Positions 23,888 through 32,809 of a stretch of 64,000 bases of DNA are shown here, piece by piece. Position 1 is the first letter of the stretch, and each line of letters starts with the position of its first letter. The stretch lies in contig JBJOFG010000003.1 of assembly GCA_046048875.1 (NCBI GenBank), positions 1-64,000 on the forward strand. Reading direction: 5' to 3'. The notes under the pieces were generated by a model that did no database searches, was not told the DNA's origin, and worked only from the letters and a program-made list of their open reading frames with translations. Both the position numbers and the translations under genes were made by a program. Source of the DNA: CAIZGX01 sp046048875 (GTDB taxonomy: Bacteria > Bacteroidota > Bacteroidia > Flavobacteriales_D > Sanyastnellaceae).

Positions 23888-24907
23888 TCATTTGTAATTT
23901 TTCATCGCAAGATCGAGGCGATATAAAATTTCTTTTCGAAGAGAAGCGGGTTTCAACACCTCAACCTCGTTTCCGTAGCTGAGAATGAAGTTGTATAGCT
24001 CTTGACACGGGTGCAATTCAAACTGAAAATCGGTTCCTGCTTTCGATTCTTTTATTTTCTTTTGTGAAGAATGAAGAGGCTGTGTTTCTATTAATTTGGC
24101 AGCAACAGTTGAAAATCGAAGTTCAATCTTTTCAGGCTTACCCGTGCTCTCTGAAATGCCCATGCTGTATTTGAAAAACGTTTCCGGTGAAAATGCTTTG
24201 GGTACAGAGAACTTTGTTTTTTTCGGTTCGATGGAAACGATGCGCTCCAATCCGAAAGTTAATATTTTATCGCGTTCAGGAACAAAGGCCACCAAGTACC
24301 AGCGGTTCAGATATTCCTTCAACAATAACGAGTGAATGGTGTATTGCTTGACTTCGTTTTCTTTGAAACTTTGATAGAAAAGTGCACAGGCTGTTTTTGT
24401 TTTTGCGGCTTCGAGCAAAGGTCCTAAGAATTCATTTCCTTGACTTACGGTGCTGGTTTCAAATTGAATTAACGCTTTGTGTTTTTCTTCTTCAATGGAA
24501 GAGTTCAAATTTACACGTTGAATGATTTTATCAACGGCACTTTCGTATTGTGAAAGAAGGGGGACGTGACGAAACTGATTCAAGATAGCCGCCGCGAAGC
24601 GAATGGCTTCAATGTCTTCATCGACAAGACTTAATTCGTTGATGGAATATTCTTCTTCGGTATAGAAATAACCTTTGTGGGTTCTGTTGTATTCGATGGG
24701 AGCGTAGTAGCCTAACTCGCTCTCATTCTTCATGGCCCAAATGTCCTTGTCTATGGTGCTCAGCGAAATCTGATCGGCACCTGAGCCGTATAAAGCATCT
24801 GCACAGGCCTCACGCAAATCTTCTCTACTGGGGAAAGGCTTCCCTTTGTTCGTTAAACAACGATCAATAATTCGGTAGCGAAGAAGTGCGTATTTATTGG
24901 CCGGCAT
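23888..24907 (-). CDS. WYL-domain transcriptional regulator
   Basis: A 339-residue predicted regulator. The N-terminal 90 residues form a winged helix-like DNA-binding part (RIIDRCLTNKGKPFPSREDLREACADALYG, then ISLSTIDKDIWAM). The WYL domain (about 160-240) has LKEYLNRWYLVAFVPERD, the ligand-binding motif that names the family, and a WCX-type C-terminal region follows. Such proteins sense nucleic-acid ligands or control defence and DNA-damage genes. It starts 7 nt downstream of the DUF3127 gene, so the two form an operon. Confidence 0.85.
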   Translation of the reverse strand: MPANKYALLRYRIIDRCLTNKGKPFPSREDLREACADALYGSGADQISLSTIDKDIWAMKNESELGYYAPIEYNRTHKGYFYTEEEYSINELSLVDEDIEAIRFAAAILNQFRHVPLLSQYESAVDKIIQRVNLNSSIEEEKHKALIQFETSTVSQGNEFLGPLLEAAKTKTACALFYQSFKENEVKQYTIHSLLLKEYLNRWYLVAFVPERDKILTFGLERIVSIEPKKTKFSVPKAFSPETFFKYSMGISESTGKPEKIELRFSTVAAKLIETQPLHSSQKKIKESKAGTDFQFELHPCQELYNFILSYGNEVEVLKPASLRKEILYRLDLAMKNYK

Positions 24908-24914
24908 TTTTTAA

Positions 24915-25301
24915 TTAGAATGGCAAATCGTCTCCGTCTGCGTCGTTATCTGCAGGATTGCTATTCATCACTGGAGCAGCGGAAGGAGCGGCTGAATTAC
25001 TCATGGTTGAAGGATTGCTCGCAGTGGTATTTCCAGCAGCTGCAATGTCCATAGCCCACATATCCAAAGAAACGAAGTGTCTTCCGTTGTACTCTCTTCC
25101 ACGAAGATTGAATTTCACTTTCACCACATCGTTTTCTTTGAAGTTTTTCAAAGTGTCGATTTTTTCTTTCGCTGCTTGAATCAAAATTTCTTGCGGGTAA
25201 CGCTCGTCTGTGCGAACCACAAATTCTTGAATGCTGAATCCGCTAGGGAAGGTTTTTGTTTCGTAGAACTTCACTAAAGTTCCTGTTAATTCTAATGACA
25301 T
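24915..25301 (-). CDS. DUF3127 protein, SSB-like OB fold
   Basis: A 128-residue small protein of the DUF3127 family: LTGTLVKFYETKTF, VRTDERYPQEILIQ and VKVKFNLRGREYNGRHFVSLDMWAM. The last residues are a low-complexity Asn/Ser/Ala linker and an acidic tail DADGDDLPF, very like the C-terminal peptide by which bacterial single-strand binding proteins recruit partners. A single-strand DNA role is inferred from that tail and the OB-fold look. It is upstream of and probably cotranscribed with the WYL regulator. Confidence 0.85.
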   Translation of the reverse strand: MSLELTGTLVKFYETKTFPSGFSIQEFVVRTDERYPQEILIQAAKEKIDTLKNFKENDVVKVKFNLRGREYNGRHFVSLDMWAMDIAAAGNTTASNPSTMSNSAAPSAAPVMNSNPADNDADGDDLPF

Positions 25302-25355
25302 AATACAATTGTTTAGGAACTACGAATATCGGAAGTCTTGTTAGGATAAGAAAGC

Positions 25356-25485
25356 AATTGTTATGAACAATTCTCCGGAGCGTTGACCACCTTGTGGATG
25401 ACACTTCGTGATGACCGCTTAGCGGATGACCTTCTTCGAAGGATGACACTTCGTGATGACCGCTTTGCGGATGACACCTGAGGTG
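25356..25485. repeat. Hairpin array with fixed ATGA spacers
   Basis: After a lone AATTGTT-ATG-AACAATT hairpin (25356-25372) seven hairpins follow from 25387 to 25485: CCAC-CTT-GTGG, CAC-TTC-GTG, CCGC-TTA-GCGG, CCTTC-TTC-GAAGG, CAC-TTC-GTG, CCGC-TTT-GCGG and CACC-TGA-GGTG. All six spacers are ATGA, the complement of the TCAT spacer at 17.4 kb, so it is the same element inverted. It lies past the stop of the nucleoside transporter gene and upstream of the DUF3127 gene. Confidence 0.9.
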
Positions 25486-25492
25486 AAAAGCA

Positions 25493-26758
25493 TTATGCAG
25501 ATTGCATCTGCTTTTTCTCGCGGAAGAGAATTATGAAAAGGATTAGTACAACCAGCGAATAGCCGGCGAAGCAAAGCCAGGTGCTGTGCCAATCGATCTT
25601 TGCAATGAGATTGCCTTTTTCACCAGGAATATAGGTAGTGAAATATTTCTCCATAACCCAACCGCTTACACGACTACCAAGCACAGCACCAACGCCATTC
25701 ACCATCATGGTGAAAAGTCCTTGCGCACTCGAACGAATGCTTGGCTCAACGCTTTTCTCAATAAACAAAGAACCTGATATGTTAAAGAAGTCGAAGGCCA
25801 TTCCATAAATAATGCACGACAAAACAATCATCCACAATCCACCCGCTGGATCGCCGTAGGCGAAAAGTCCAAAACGGAGCACCCAAGCAGCCATGCTTAT
25901 GATCATGATTTGCTTAATTCCAAAACGTTTCATGAAGAATGGAATAGCTAGAATGAACAGGGTTTCAGAGATTTGTGCAATGCTCGAGATAATTGCCGGA
26001 TACTGAACGGCCAATGGCTTTGGATCTGCATATAGATTGTCGAAGCTGTGCAGGAAAACATCACCATATGCATTTGTTAACTGGAGTGCTGCTCCTAATA
26101 GCATAGCAAACAAAAAGAAGATTGCATAGCGATAGTTCTTAAACATTGAAAAGGCATGTAGCCCAAACGCTTGAACAAATCCTTTGCGCTCCATGTTCTT
26201 TCCTAAAGGTGGACAGGCCGGTAAGGTGAAAGAATAAATACCGAGCACAAGCGATGAAATTCCACCTAAATAAAACTGAAAGGCGTGAGTCTCATTTCCG
26301 GTTAAACTGACAGTCCATAGTGCAACAATAAATCCAACAGTTCCCCAAACACGAATAGGAGGGAAGGCCTTTACAACATCAATTCCTTCTTCACGTGATA
26401 AAATGGCGTAAGCAACAGTATTCGATAAGGAAATGGTTGGCATGTAAAAGATCATCGTTAACAAAATTCTCCAAAACATTTCGTCGGGAGTGGCTGATGC
26501 CGGAACGAAGAACAAGCAAACGCCTCCGAGGATATGAAGAATTCCGTATAGCTTTTCAGCATTGATGAATCTATCTGAGAGAATTCCTGCGATAGCCGGC
26601 ATAAAGAGTGCTGAAATTCCCATGGTAGAGAATATTACGCCGAACTGATCGGGTCCCCATTGTTTCGTTTCAAACCAAAAGGCTCCAATGGTGATTAGCC
26701 AACATCCCCAAATAAAGAATTGAAGGAAACTTAAGGCTGTCAGTCGTTGCTTAATCAT
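25493..26758 (-). CDS. nupG: Nucleoside:H+ symporter of the NupG/XapB MFS family
   Basis: A 421-residue major facilitator with 12 helices. The N-terminus LTALSFLQFFIWGCWLITIG and the motif AGILSDRFINAEKLYG are typical of the nucleoside:proton symporter branch. The C-terminal half has YGMAFDFFNISGSLFIE. Imports nucleosides with protons at the inner membrane. It lies 13 nt downstream of the flavin reductase and in the same direction as purE, which suggests a loose purine-salvage theme. Confidence 0.8.
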   Translation of the reverse strand: MIKQRLTALSFLQFFIWGCWLITIGAFWFETKQWGPDQFGVIFSTMGISALFMPAIAGILSDRFINAEKLYGILHILGGVCLFFVPASATPDEMFWRILLTMIFYMPTISLSNTVAYAILSREEGIDVVKAFPPIRVWGTVGFIVALWTVSLTGNETHAFQFYLGGISSLVLGIYSFTLPACPPLGKNMERKGFVQAFGLHAFSMFKNYRYAIFFLFAMLLGAALQLTNAYGDVFLHSFDNLYADPKPLAVQYPAIISSIAQISETLFILAIPFFMKRFGIKQIMIISMAAWVLRFGLFAYGDPAGGLWMIVLSCIIYGMAFDFFNISGSLFIEKSVEPSIRSSAQGLFTMMVNGVGAVLGSRVSGWVMEKYFTTYIPGEKGNLIAKIDWHSTWLCFAGYSLVVLILFIILFREKKQMQSA

Positions 26759-26771
26759 ATTGAAGTTTTTT

Positions 26772-27662
26772 TTAATTGTTGAATGCTAAAAGCGTGCAAG
26801 CCGCTTCAATCGTTTTTTTCGATTTTAATAACTCCGCTGCTCTTGCATGTAGCGCTTGTTCTAACGCCTCTGCATTTCCTTCATGATCTAAAAATAAGTC
26901 AGAAAGCTCCAATAATTTATATTCGTTTACATCGGTTTCGTTCGGGAGGGCCTGCAAGTTGCCCAACATACCCAAATCATTTCCTGTTAAAACCTTCGAA
27001 AAGCGAATGTCTTCGGGTAATGCGTCTATGCCGATGCCAATTTTTTCGTTGGGTTTCGGAACTTCAAACAAACCGTCGATGGCTCTTACGTAATAATCAC
27101 CGCCTGCACGAGCAACGAGATCTGCCTTGTGCATGTCCACTCTTCCGTTTTCGTCGAGAATGGAATCGTTGATGTGCACGCGAACGATTTCGCAAACCAC
27201 TAGATTGCCTGCACCACCTTCGCTTCCGAGTTCAATAACTTCCTTCACTTTGCATTCCAACTGTATCGGAGATTCTGCTACACGCGGAACGCGAATGGCT
27301 TCGGAAGCCAATTCCGTAACACCCGATTTAATGAATTCATTCACTCCTGCTGGATACTCCACACTGCTTAACGAACACTGTTGAACCAAGTTGTAGTTCA
27401 CTACGTTGATGACGCATTCAGGAACGCGCTTCACATTTTCGTAAGTGTGCTTGGTCGTGTTGTCGCGACCTCGTCGAGCAGGAGAAAATATGGCAATGGG
27501 CGGATTGGCTGAAAAGACGTTGAAGAAACTGAACGGCGAGAGATTCGGTGTTCCATTTTCGTCAATGGTGCTTACCCATGCAATGGGTCTCGGCGCTACG
27601 CTGCCTAGAAGAAGCTGATGCAATTTCCCAACGGGAATTTCACCGGGAATGAAAGTAGCCAT
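26772..27662 (-). CDS. Flavin reductase-like FMN-binding protein
   Basis: A 296-residue cytosolic flavoprotein of the flavin reductase domain family (split-barrel FMN binding). Key segments are GSVAPRPIAWVSTIDENGTPNLSPFSFFN and PPIAIFSPARRGRDNTTKHTYENV. The extra C-terminal part (about 90 residues) is common in Bacteroidota homologues. Likely a reductase or oxidoreductase partner of unknown substrate. Its ATG nearly abuts the purE stop (1 nt), so it is cotranscribed. Confidence 0.85.
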   Translation of the reverse strand: MATFIPGEIPVGKLHQLLLGSVAPRPIAWVSTIDENGTPNLSPFSFFNVFSANPPIAIFSPARRGRDNTTKHTYENVKRVPECVINVVNYNLVQQCSLSSVEYPAGVNEFIKSGVTELASEAIRVPRVAESPIQLECKVKEVIELGSEGGAGNLVVCEIVRVHINDSILDENGRVDMHKADLVARAGGDYYVRAIDGLFEVPKPNEKIGIGIDALPEDIRFSKVLTGNDLGMLGNLQALPNETDVNEYKLLELSDLFLDHEGNAEALEQALHARAAELLKSKKTIEAACTLLAFNN

Positions 27663-27663
27663 A

Positions 27664-28155
27664 TTATTTTTTTGAAAGTGCTTCCACAGCGGAAACAGAG
27701 TCCATTACCTTTTTCTTCAATTCATCTTTGAATTGTGCAATGCGTTGCATCAATTGCGCGTCGGAAACCGCCACGATTTGAGCGGCTAGAATTCCAGCGT
27801 TACGCGCACCATCGAGGGCAACCGTTGCAACGGGAACACCCGCAGGCATTTGCAGAATGCTCAGAACGCTGTCCCAGCCGTCGATACTATTCGAAGATTT
27901 AATTGGAACACCAATGACAGGAAGAGGAGTCAAAGACGCCGTCATTCCTGGCAAATGCGCCGCCCCACCGGCTCCCGCAATAATTACTTGAACACCTCTA
28001 CTGGCGGCGCCCTTAGCGTATTCAAACATGCGGTCCGGCGTGCGATGAGCACTTACCACACTAATTTCAAAAGGGACATTCAACAGGGAAAGAACATCTG
28101 CCGCTTCTTGCATAATGCGCAAGTCGCTTTGGCTTCCCATTATAATTCCTACCAT
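27664..28155 (-). CDS. purE: N5-carboxyaminoimidazole ribonucleotide mutase
   Basis: A 163-residue enzyme of purine synthesis that moves the carboxylate of N5-CAIR to give CAIR. The signature is IMGSQSDLRIM at the start, VVSAHRTPDRM with the catalytic His, and AGAGGAAHLPGM. It is class I PurE, homo-octameric. No purK is adjacent. It follows the bifunctional nuclease gene by 48 nt. Confidence 0.96.
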   Translation of the reverse strand: MVGIIMGSQSDLRIMQEAADVLSLLNVPFEISVVSAHRTPDRMFEYAKGAASRGVQVIIAGAGGAAHLPGMTASLTPLPVIGVPIKSSNSIDGWDSVLSILQMPAGVPVATVALDGARNAGILAAQIVAVSDAQLMQRIAQFKDELKKKVMDSVSAVEALSKK

Positions 28156-28203
28156 AGTCTTGTATTGTTATTTGCAGTCACTCAAATCCTATGGATCGGA
28201 AGA

Positions 28204-28788
28204 CTACTTTTTGTTTCGTTTTTCTAATTCGTCGCGAAGCTTCGAGGCCAACTCATAATCTTCGTTCTGCAAAGCTTCGTCGAGTTTCACTTGCAATTCT
28301 TCCGCCGACAATTCTTCTTCCAAATCTTCTTCCGTAATGTCTAGATCGAAATCCAAATCGTCGCCTTCCGTTAATGCACGCATGTCTCTTCCCACTTCAT
28401 CCATCACTTCCTTCGCACAGAAGATGGGCGCACCAAAACGAATAGCAATAGCAACCGCATCGCTGGTACGAGAATCAACTTCAACGGTCTTACCGTTTCC
28501 TCTCACAACAATGCGCGCGTAGAAGATTCCATCGATCATTTGATAAATGAAAACTTCTTCAACGTGAATCTCAAAATTTTCTGCAAGAGAGACAAAGAGG
28601 TCGTGGGTAAGCGGACGAGTAATCGGCATTTTTTCCATGACGATTACAATGCTGTGTGCTTCAGCCGGACCAATAACAATGGCCAAACTACGAGCACCTG
28701 CAATTTCAGTAAGCGCCATGACATACGCCCCGTTCGAGCTGCTGCTCGGGGTAATGTCAACCAGGTCAAGCTGAATCTTATCGGCCAT
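28204..28788 (-). CDS. Bifunctional nuclease family (DUF151) with UVR motif
   Basis: A 194-residue protein with a BFN/DUF151 domain at 1-130 (ARSLAIVIGPAEAHSI, then VDSRTSDAVAIAIRFGAPIF) and a C-terminal UvrB/UvrC-type helical hairpin (LDEALQNEDYELASKLRDELEK), joined by an acidic linker. Plant and mycobacterial relatives have DNase and RNase activity; the role in Bacteroidota is unknown. The start codon overlaps the etfA stop by one base (TAATG), so it is coupled to the ETF operon. Confidence 0.88.
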   Translation of the reverse strand: MADKIQLDLVDITPSSSSNGAYVMALTEIAGARSLAIVIGPAEAHSIVIVMEKMPITRPLTHDLFVSLAENFEIHVEEVFIYQMIDGIFYARIVVRGNGKTVEVDSRTSDAVAIAIRFGAPIFCAKEVMDEVGRDMRALTEGDDLDFDLDITEEDLEEELSAEELQVKLDEALQNEDYELASKLRDELEKRNKK

Positions 28789-29735
28789 TACTTTGTGGCG
28801 TTGAACGCTTTCGCTGCTGCAATTAATTGAGGAACCACTTCGAATGCATCACCAACAATTCCATAATCTGCGGCTTTGAAGAATGGAGCTTCAGCATCTT
28901 TGTTAATCACAACAATAACTTTAGATCCGTTCACACCAGCAAGGTGTTGAATGGCTCCGCTAATTCCAACAGCAATGTATAAATTCGGACGAATAGCAAT
29001 ACCTGTTTGTCCAACGTGTTCATGGTGAGGGCGCCATCCGATGTCAGACACCGGACGAGAACATGCTGTTGCTGCATTCAATTCTTTCGCCAACTCTTCA
29101 ATCATTCCCCAGTTCTCAGGGCCTTTCATTCCTCTTCCTGCAGAAACAACTTTATCAGCTTCTGGCAATGGAATAGACTCACTCTCTTCAATGCGAACTT
29201 CTTTCACACGAACACGTGCAGTGCCAACTTCCGCGTTGAATGCGTTAACTGGACAAGCAGCACCTGTGTTGTTTACCCCGTATGAATTTGGAAGAACGGT
29301 TACAATGCTTAATTCTGAATTCACAGTGACGTGCGCAATGGCCTTTCCTGAGAATACGTTTTTCTTTACGGTGTTTCCTGAAGGTATAGCCGTTGCGCCT
29401 GATACCAATCCAGCGTGCAAGCGAACAGATAGGCGAGGAGCAACTGATTTTCCAACCAGGTCGTGAGACAATACGATTGCATTTGCACCAGATTCTTTCT
29501 GAGCAGCCAACATCAATTTGGTTACTTGGTCTCCGTCTGCCGCATTCAAGGCATCCATTTTCCAAACTTCACTAGCACCTGCTGTGCCCAGAACTGAAGC
29601 GTCAATATTTCCATAAGTAACTGCAATACAAGTTCCTCCTGTGCTTGCAGACCATGCCGAAGCATATGATACAGCCTCTAGCGAAGACTTGGTGAATTTA
29701 CCGTTGTGGTGTTCTGCGAATACAATAGTTTTCAT
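28788..29735 (-). CDS. etfA: Electron transfer flavoprotein, alpha subunit
   Basis: A 315-residue FAD-binding subunit. The C-terminal FAD domain shows VVSAGRGMKGPENW, RPVSDIGWRPHHEHVGQTG and YIAVGISGAIQHLAGV, the classic ETF-alpha signature. With EtfB it takes electrons from acyl-CoA dehydrogenases. The ATG at 29735 is used; a TTG two codons upstream is unlikely. It follows etfB by 13 nt. Confidence 0.95.
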   Translation of the reverse strand: MKTIVFAEHHNGKFTKSSLEAVSYASAWSASTGGTCIAVTYGNIDASVLGTAGASEVWKMDALNAADGDQVTKLMLAAQKESGANAIVLSHDLVGKSVAPRLSVRLHAGLVSGATAIPSGNTVKKNVFSGKAIAHVTVNSELSIVTVLPNSYGVNNTGAACPVNAFNAEVGTARVRVKEVRIEESESIPLPEADKVVSAGRGMKGPENWGMIEELAKELNAATACSRPVSDIGWRPHHEHVGQTGIAIRPNLYIAVGISGAIQHLAGVNGSKVIVVINKDAEAPFFKAADYGIVGDAFEVVPQLIAAAKAFNATK

Positions 29736-29748
29736 GTTCAATTCGGTA

Positions 29749-30489
29749 TTAGATGACTTTCGCCTCGTTGTGTAACAATGTGATTAATTCTGCAGCATTC
29801 GCAGGATCAACAAATTTGCAAGCGCTCTTTGCTGGAGGCATTTCATAATTGTTAACCGAAGTTGTAGTGGCAGCATTTTCAACCGCAACCACTTCCAATG
29901 CTTTTGTGCGAGCAGCCATAATACCGCGCATGTTTGGAATGCGTTGTTCAGCCATTCCTTTTGCAGCGCTAATGACAGCAGGAAGGTTAACTTCCAACAC
30001 TTCCATTCCTCCAGTTACTTCTCTTTCACAAGTAGCTACACCGTTCGCAACATCCAGCTTCGCAGCCAATGCAACCAACGGCATATCTAACAATTCAGCA
30101 ACCATTCCAGGTACAACAGATCCGTTGTAGTTGATGGTTTCCTTTCCACATAAAATTAAATCGAATCCTTTGTCTTTGGCGTAATTCGCAATGTGTGTAG
30201 AAACACTCAAAGCATCTGCCTCTGGAGCATCAATGCGAACAGCATCGTCAGCACCAATTGCTAATGCCTTGCGAATAATTTGCTCATAATCTGCACCGCC
30301 AACGCTTAATACAGTAACGTTTCCGCCTTGTGCTTCCTTCAATTCCAACGCACGAACAAGTGCGTACCATTCATCATACGGATTAACAATGAAGTTTACC
30401 CCAGCCTCATCGAATGAAGTGTTGTTGTTGGTGAAGGCAATCTTCGACGTGGTGTCGGGTGCCTTGCTCACGCAGACTAAAATTTTCAT
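29749..30489 (-). CDS. etfB: Electron transfer flavoprotein, beta subunit
   Basis: A 246-residue adenine-nucleotide-binding subunit of ETF: MKILVCVSKAPDTTSKI, NPYDEWYALVRALELKE and CGKETINYNGSVVPGMVAELL. First gene of etfB-etfA-BFN. A TAACTTCG at 30508-30515 (on the minus strand) is a near-consensus -7 box 18 nt before the ATG. Together with the 3-hydroxyacyl-CoA dehydrogenase at 33.3 kb it points to fatty-acid oxidation capacity. Confidence 0.95.
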   Translation of the reverse strand: MKILVCVSKAPDTTSKIAFTNNNTSFDEAGVNFIVNPYDEWYALVRALELKEAQGGNVTVLSVGGADYEQIIRKALAIGADDAVRIDAPEADALSVSTHIANYAKDKGFDLILCGKETINYNGSVVPGMVAELLDMPLVALAAKLDVANGVATCEREVTGGMEVLEVNLPAVISAAKGMAEQRIPNMRGIMAARTKALEVVAVENAATTTSVNNYEMPPAKSACKFVDPANAAELITLLHNEAKVI

Positions 30490-30554
30490 GTTGCAGTTTT
30501 AAGGCTGCGAAGTTACGAAAGCATAGGTGAAACTTTCGAATTTCTAGTCACGAA

Positions 30555-31520
30555 TTATTGAATCATTTCCAACTGACGAGCGACCTTCTGAAGAATTTCG
30601 AAGACGGTCTCTGCCATGACGTTTTCGCTGTCGAGGGTTGGATTAATCTCAGTGAATTCCAAGCAGCAAATACGCTCGTTTTGAAGCAACTCAAGAATCA
30701 AGTCAGCCGCCTCACGTTCGTTAATTCCGCCTTTTACCGGAGTTCCCGTTCCTCTGGAAACCGCAGGATCCATAGAGTCTACGTCGAAACTGATGTAGAT
30801 CTTGTCGCATGCGCTCAAGTATCTCAAAATCTCACGACTCAATTTCGTGATACCCGTTTTTCTTAATTCGTTGGTTGAGACAACCTTTACCTTATTCTGC
30901 TTGATTAACGCAGCTTCTTGCTCTTCGAAGTCGCGAAGGGTGATGTATACAAGATCTCGGTATTCAATCTTTGGACATATATCTCCCACATTCTTCAACA
31001 TTTCCCACAAATCAATGGTCTCGTAATCGAGGTCATTCACTTTTTCTTCAATGTTGTCTTCATTCAATGCAGTTGCCAAGGGCATTCCGTGTAGGTTTCC
31101 GCTTGGACTGGTATACGGACTGTGAAGGTCGGCGTGAGCGTCAATCCAGATAACACCAACGCGAGATTCTGGGTAAGCCATGCGAATTCCCGCAAGCGTT
31201 CCTCCAGCATTGCTGTGGTCTCCACTAAGCAACAAAGGAAAGCGATTGTCACGAATGGTGTCGCGAACAGCAGCGCCAATGCGCTCATACATCTTCAGCA
31301 CACTGCGAATGTGCTTGGCGTAGCGACTTCCAGGATTGTTATGCAAAGCTGCATTGTCGTTCGGAATGACAATGCTTCTGTATTTTTTGAAAAAGCCAGA
31401 ACGGAAGTCCAATGCGGCAATTTTAAGCGCATCAACTCCAAGACTAGATCCGCGCGTTCCTGCTCCAACTTCACTCGGAACTTCGATAATTCGGATGTTT
31501 TTCGCTTTCTTATTAATCAT
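30555..31520 (-). CDS. Arginase family amidinohydrolase
   Basis: A 321-residue ureohydrolase-fold enzyme. All Mn ligands are in place: SGDHSNAGG, WIDAHADLHSP and SFDVDSMDP. The pattern fits arginase (arginine to ornithine and urea), although agmatinase or formiminoglutamase relatives cannot be excluded. Ornithine is also the head group for OlsF at 15.6 kb. A perfect -7 box lies 4 nt from the ATG, so it has its own promoter although the phosphatase gene ends just upstream. Confidence 0.88.
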   Translation of the reverse strand: MINKKAKNIRIIEVPSEVGAGTRGSSLGVDALKIAALDFRSGFFKKYRSIVIPNDNAALHNNPGSRYAKHIRSVLKMYERIGAAVRDTIRDNRFPLLLSGDHSNAGGTLAGIRMAYPESRVGVIWIDAHADLHSPYTSPSGNLHGMPLATALNEDNIEEKVNDLDYETIDLWEMLKNVGDICPKIEYRDLVYITLRDFEEQEAALIKQNKVKVVSTNELRKTGITKLSREILRYLSACDKIYISFDVDSMDPAVSRGTGTPVKGGINEREAADLILELLQNERICCLEFTEINPTLDSENVMAETVFEILQKVARQLEMIQ

Positions 31521-31524
31521 GGTG

Positions 31525-31532
31525 CAAAGATA
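31525..31532 (-). promoter_or_regulatory. -7 box of the arginase gene, leaderless
   Basis: The minus strand reads TATCTTTG, an exact TAnnTTTG, ending 4 nt before the ATG at 31520. Confidence 0.6.
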
Positions 31533-31533
31533 G

Positions 31534-31977
31534 TTATTGATTCGCCGTTCTAATCCAATGTTCGGCTTGTCCTTCTAAAATGTGATACATATTCTCGAAA
31601 TCCTGAGGGGTTCCGTAATACGGGTCTTGAACGTCTTCATTTAAAAGGTACAATTTTATTTTTTCTATATCGAAGGAATTACGCGCCAAAGAAGAGACAT
31701 CCTCGTAATTCATTTGGTCCATGACCAAGATGATATCAAACGCATCGAAATGTTCTACTTGAAATTTCTGAGCCTTGTGATTCGTGATGTCCACATTGTA
31801 TTTCAGTCCAACGGCTTCAGAACGTTTATCAGCACGACTACCAATGTGGTACCCTGCTGTTCCTGCACTCGCGATTTCAACAGAAGCATTCAATGCTTCA
31901 GCTTTCGCTTTCAAGACACCTTCAGCCAAAGGCGAGCGACAAATATTTCCTAAACAGACACAGAGAATTCGTTTCAT
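31534..31977 (-). CDS. Low molecular weight protein-tyrosine phosphatase
   Basis: A 147-residue cytosolic phosphatase. The P-loop is CLGNICRS (C-x5-R, Cys8 and Arg14) right at the N-terminus. The general-acid Asp is in VQDPYYGTPQDFE. Such enzymes dephosphorylate tyrosine kinases of polysaccharide export, arginine-phosphate proteins or small molecules. The start overlaps the stop of the upstream methylase by 4 nt. Confidence 0.93.
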   Translation of the reverse strand: MKRILCVCLGNICRSPLAEGVLKAKAEALNASVEIASAGTAGYHIGSRADKRSEAVGLKYNVDITNHKAQKFQVEHFDAFDIILVMDQMNYEDVSSLARNSFDIEKIKLYLLNEDVQDPYYGTPQDFENMYHILEGQAEHWIRTANQ

Positions 31978-32696
31978 TTCTTTTCAACGCCAACGGCAAA
32001 AATTACATTTCGTTTGTTGAAGTCCCAATTCATTTCGCGCCATTCCGCAATGGTTTTGGTAATTACATAGCCGTTCTGACTGTGAACGTCGCACCCAATG
32101 CAAAGCAAAGTAGTGGGTTGAAGGTGTTCGCGCAAGTCGTCGTAGACATGGTGACTTCTATATGGCGCATCCATGAAAAGCTGTGTCACTTTGTATTCGG
32201 CCGACTGTCTTTCGAGCATCTTGATTTTCTTCATGCGTTCCGATCTTTCTCTTGGAAGGTATCCGTGAAAGGTGAATGACTGACCGTTCAATCCAGAGGC
32301 TGCAAGTGTCAACATGATAGATGAAGGACCCGTCAATGGAACCACAGGAATGCCCATGCGATGTGCCTCGGCAACAATGACTGCTCCCGGGTCTGCTATG
32401 CAAGGCATACCGGCTTCGCTCATGAGCCCGCCGTCTTTTCCTTCCAGAATTGGCTTTAACAAACTTTCGTAGCCAAGTTCCTTACTGTGCTCATTTATAA
32501 CGTTTAAAGCAATCTCTTCGAAATCTTTGGTGTAACCGTTTTTGCGTAAGTAGCGTCGCGCGGTTTTCAATTCCTCAACAAAGAAGATGTCCAATTCTAA
32601 GAGAAGTTCATTGTTGTATGGAATAAGTTCCATCTGATGTAAATCTCCAATAGGGGTTGGAAAGAGGTAAAGCGTTCCTGGATTTTTTTTAGACAT
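31974..32696 (-). CDS. RsmI-like SAM-dependent methyltransferase (tetrapyrrole methylase fold)
   Basis: A 240-residue methylase of the RsmI/tetrapyrrole methylase family: LYLFPTPIGDL, the SAM-loop LMSEAGMPCIADPGA and PLTGPSSIMLTLAASGL, and FHGYLPRERSERMKK. RsmI 2'-O-methylates C1402 of 16S rRNA; this is a short Bacteroidota paralogue whose target may differ. The ATG at 32696 is used since SKKNPGTLYLFPTPIG is the natural N-terminus; the 33 codons upstream cross a terminator. Confidence 0.85.
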   Translation of the reverse strand: MSKKNPGTLYLFPTPIGDLHQMELIPYNNELLLELDIFFVEELKTARRYLRKNGYTKDFEEIALNVINEHSKELGYESLLKPILEGKDGGLMSEAGMPCIADPGAVIVAEAHRMGIPVVPLTGPSSIMLTLAASGLNGQSFTFHGYLPRERSERMKKIKMLERQSAEYKVTQLFMDAPYRSHHVYDDLREHLQPTTLLCIGCDVHSQNGYVITKTIAEWREMNWDFNKRNVIFAVGVEKK

Positions 32697-32765
32697 ATTC
32701 GTTACTGAGGAAGGGATATTTTTTGCGAGCGTGAAGGTACTGCAACATTCGTTGCGGTCTAAAAC

Positions 32766-32787
32766 AAAAAAGACAGCCGAGGCTGCC
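32766..32787 (-). terminator. Rho-independent terminator of the DUF3276 gene
   Basis: On the minus strand GGCAGC pairs with GCTGTC around CTCG (32787-32772, one G-U pair), followed by six T (32771-32766). It lies 22 nt past the stop at 32810. Confidence 0.8.
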
Positions 32788-32809
32788 TTTTTCAATGTTG
32801 GTTGAATTC

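Noticed and set aside
25243..25449. Minus-strand open frame of 68 codons across the ATGA array into the DUF3127 gene
   Set aside because: Its beginning is pure repeat and it overlaps the DUF3127 gene in another frame.
28152..28206. Interleaved inverted repeats (CCATAG..CTATGG and TAGTCTT..AAGACTA) around the purE start
   Set aside because: Arms are short, widely spaced and partly coding; they may well occur by chance.
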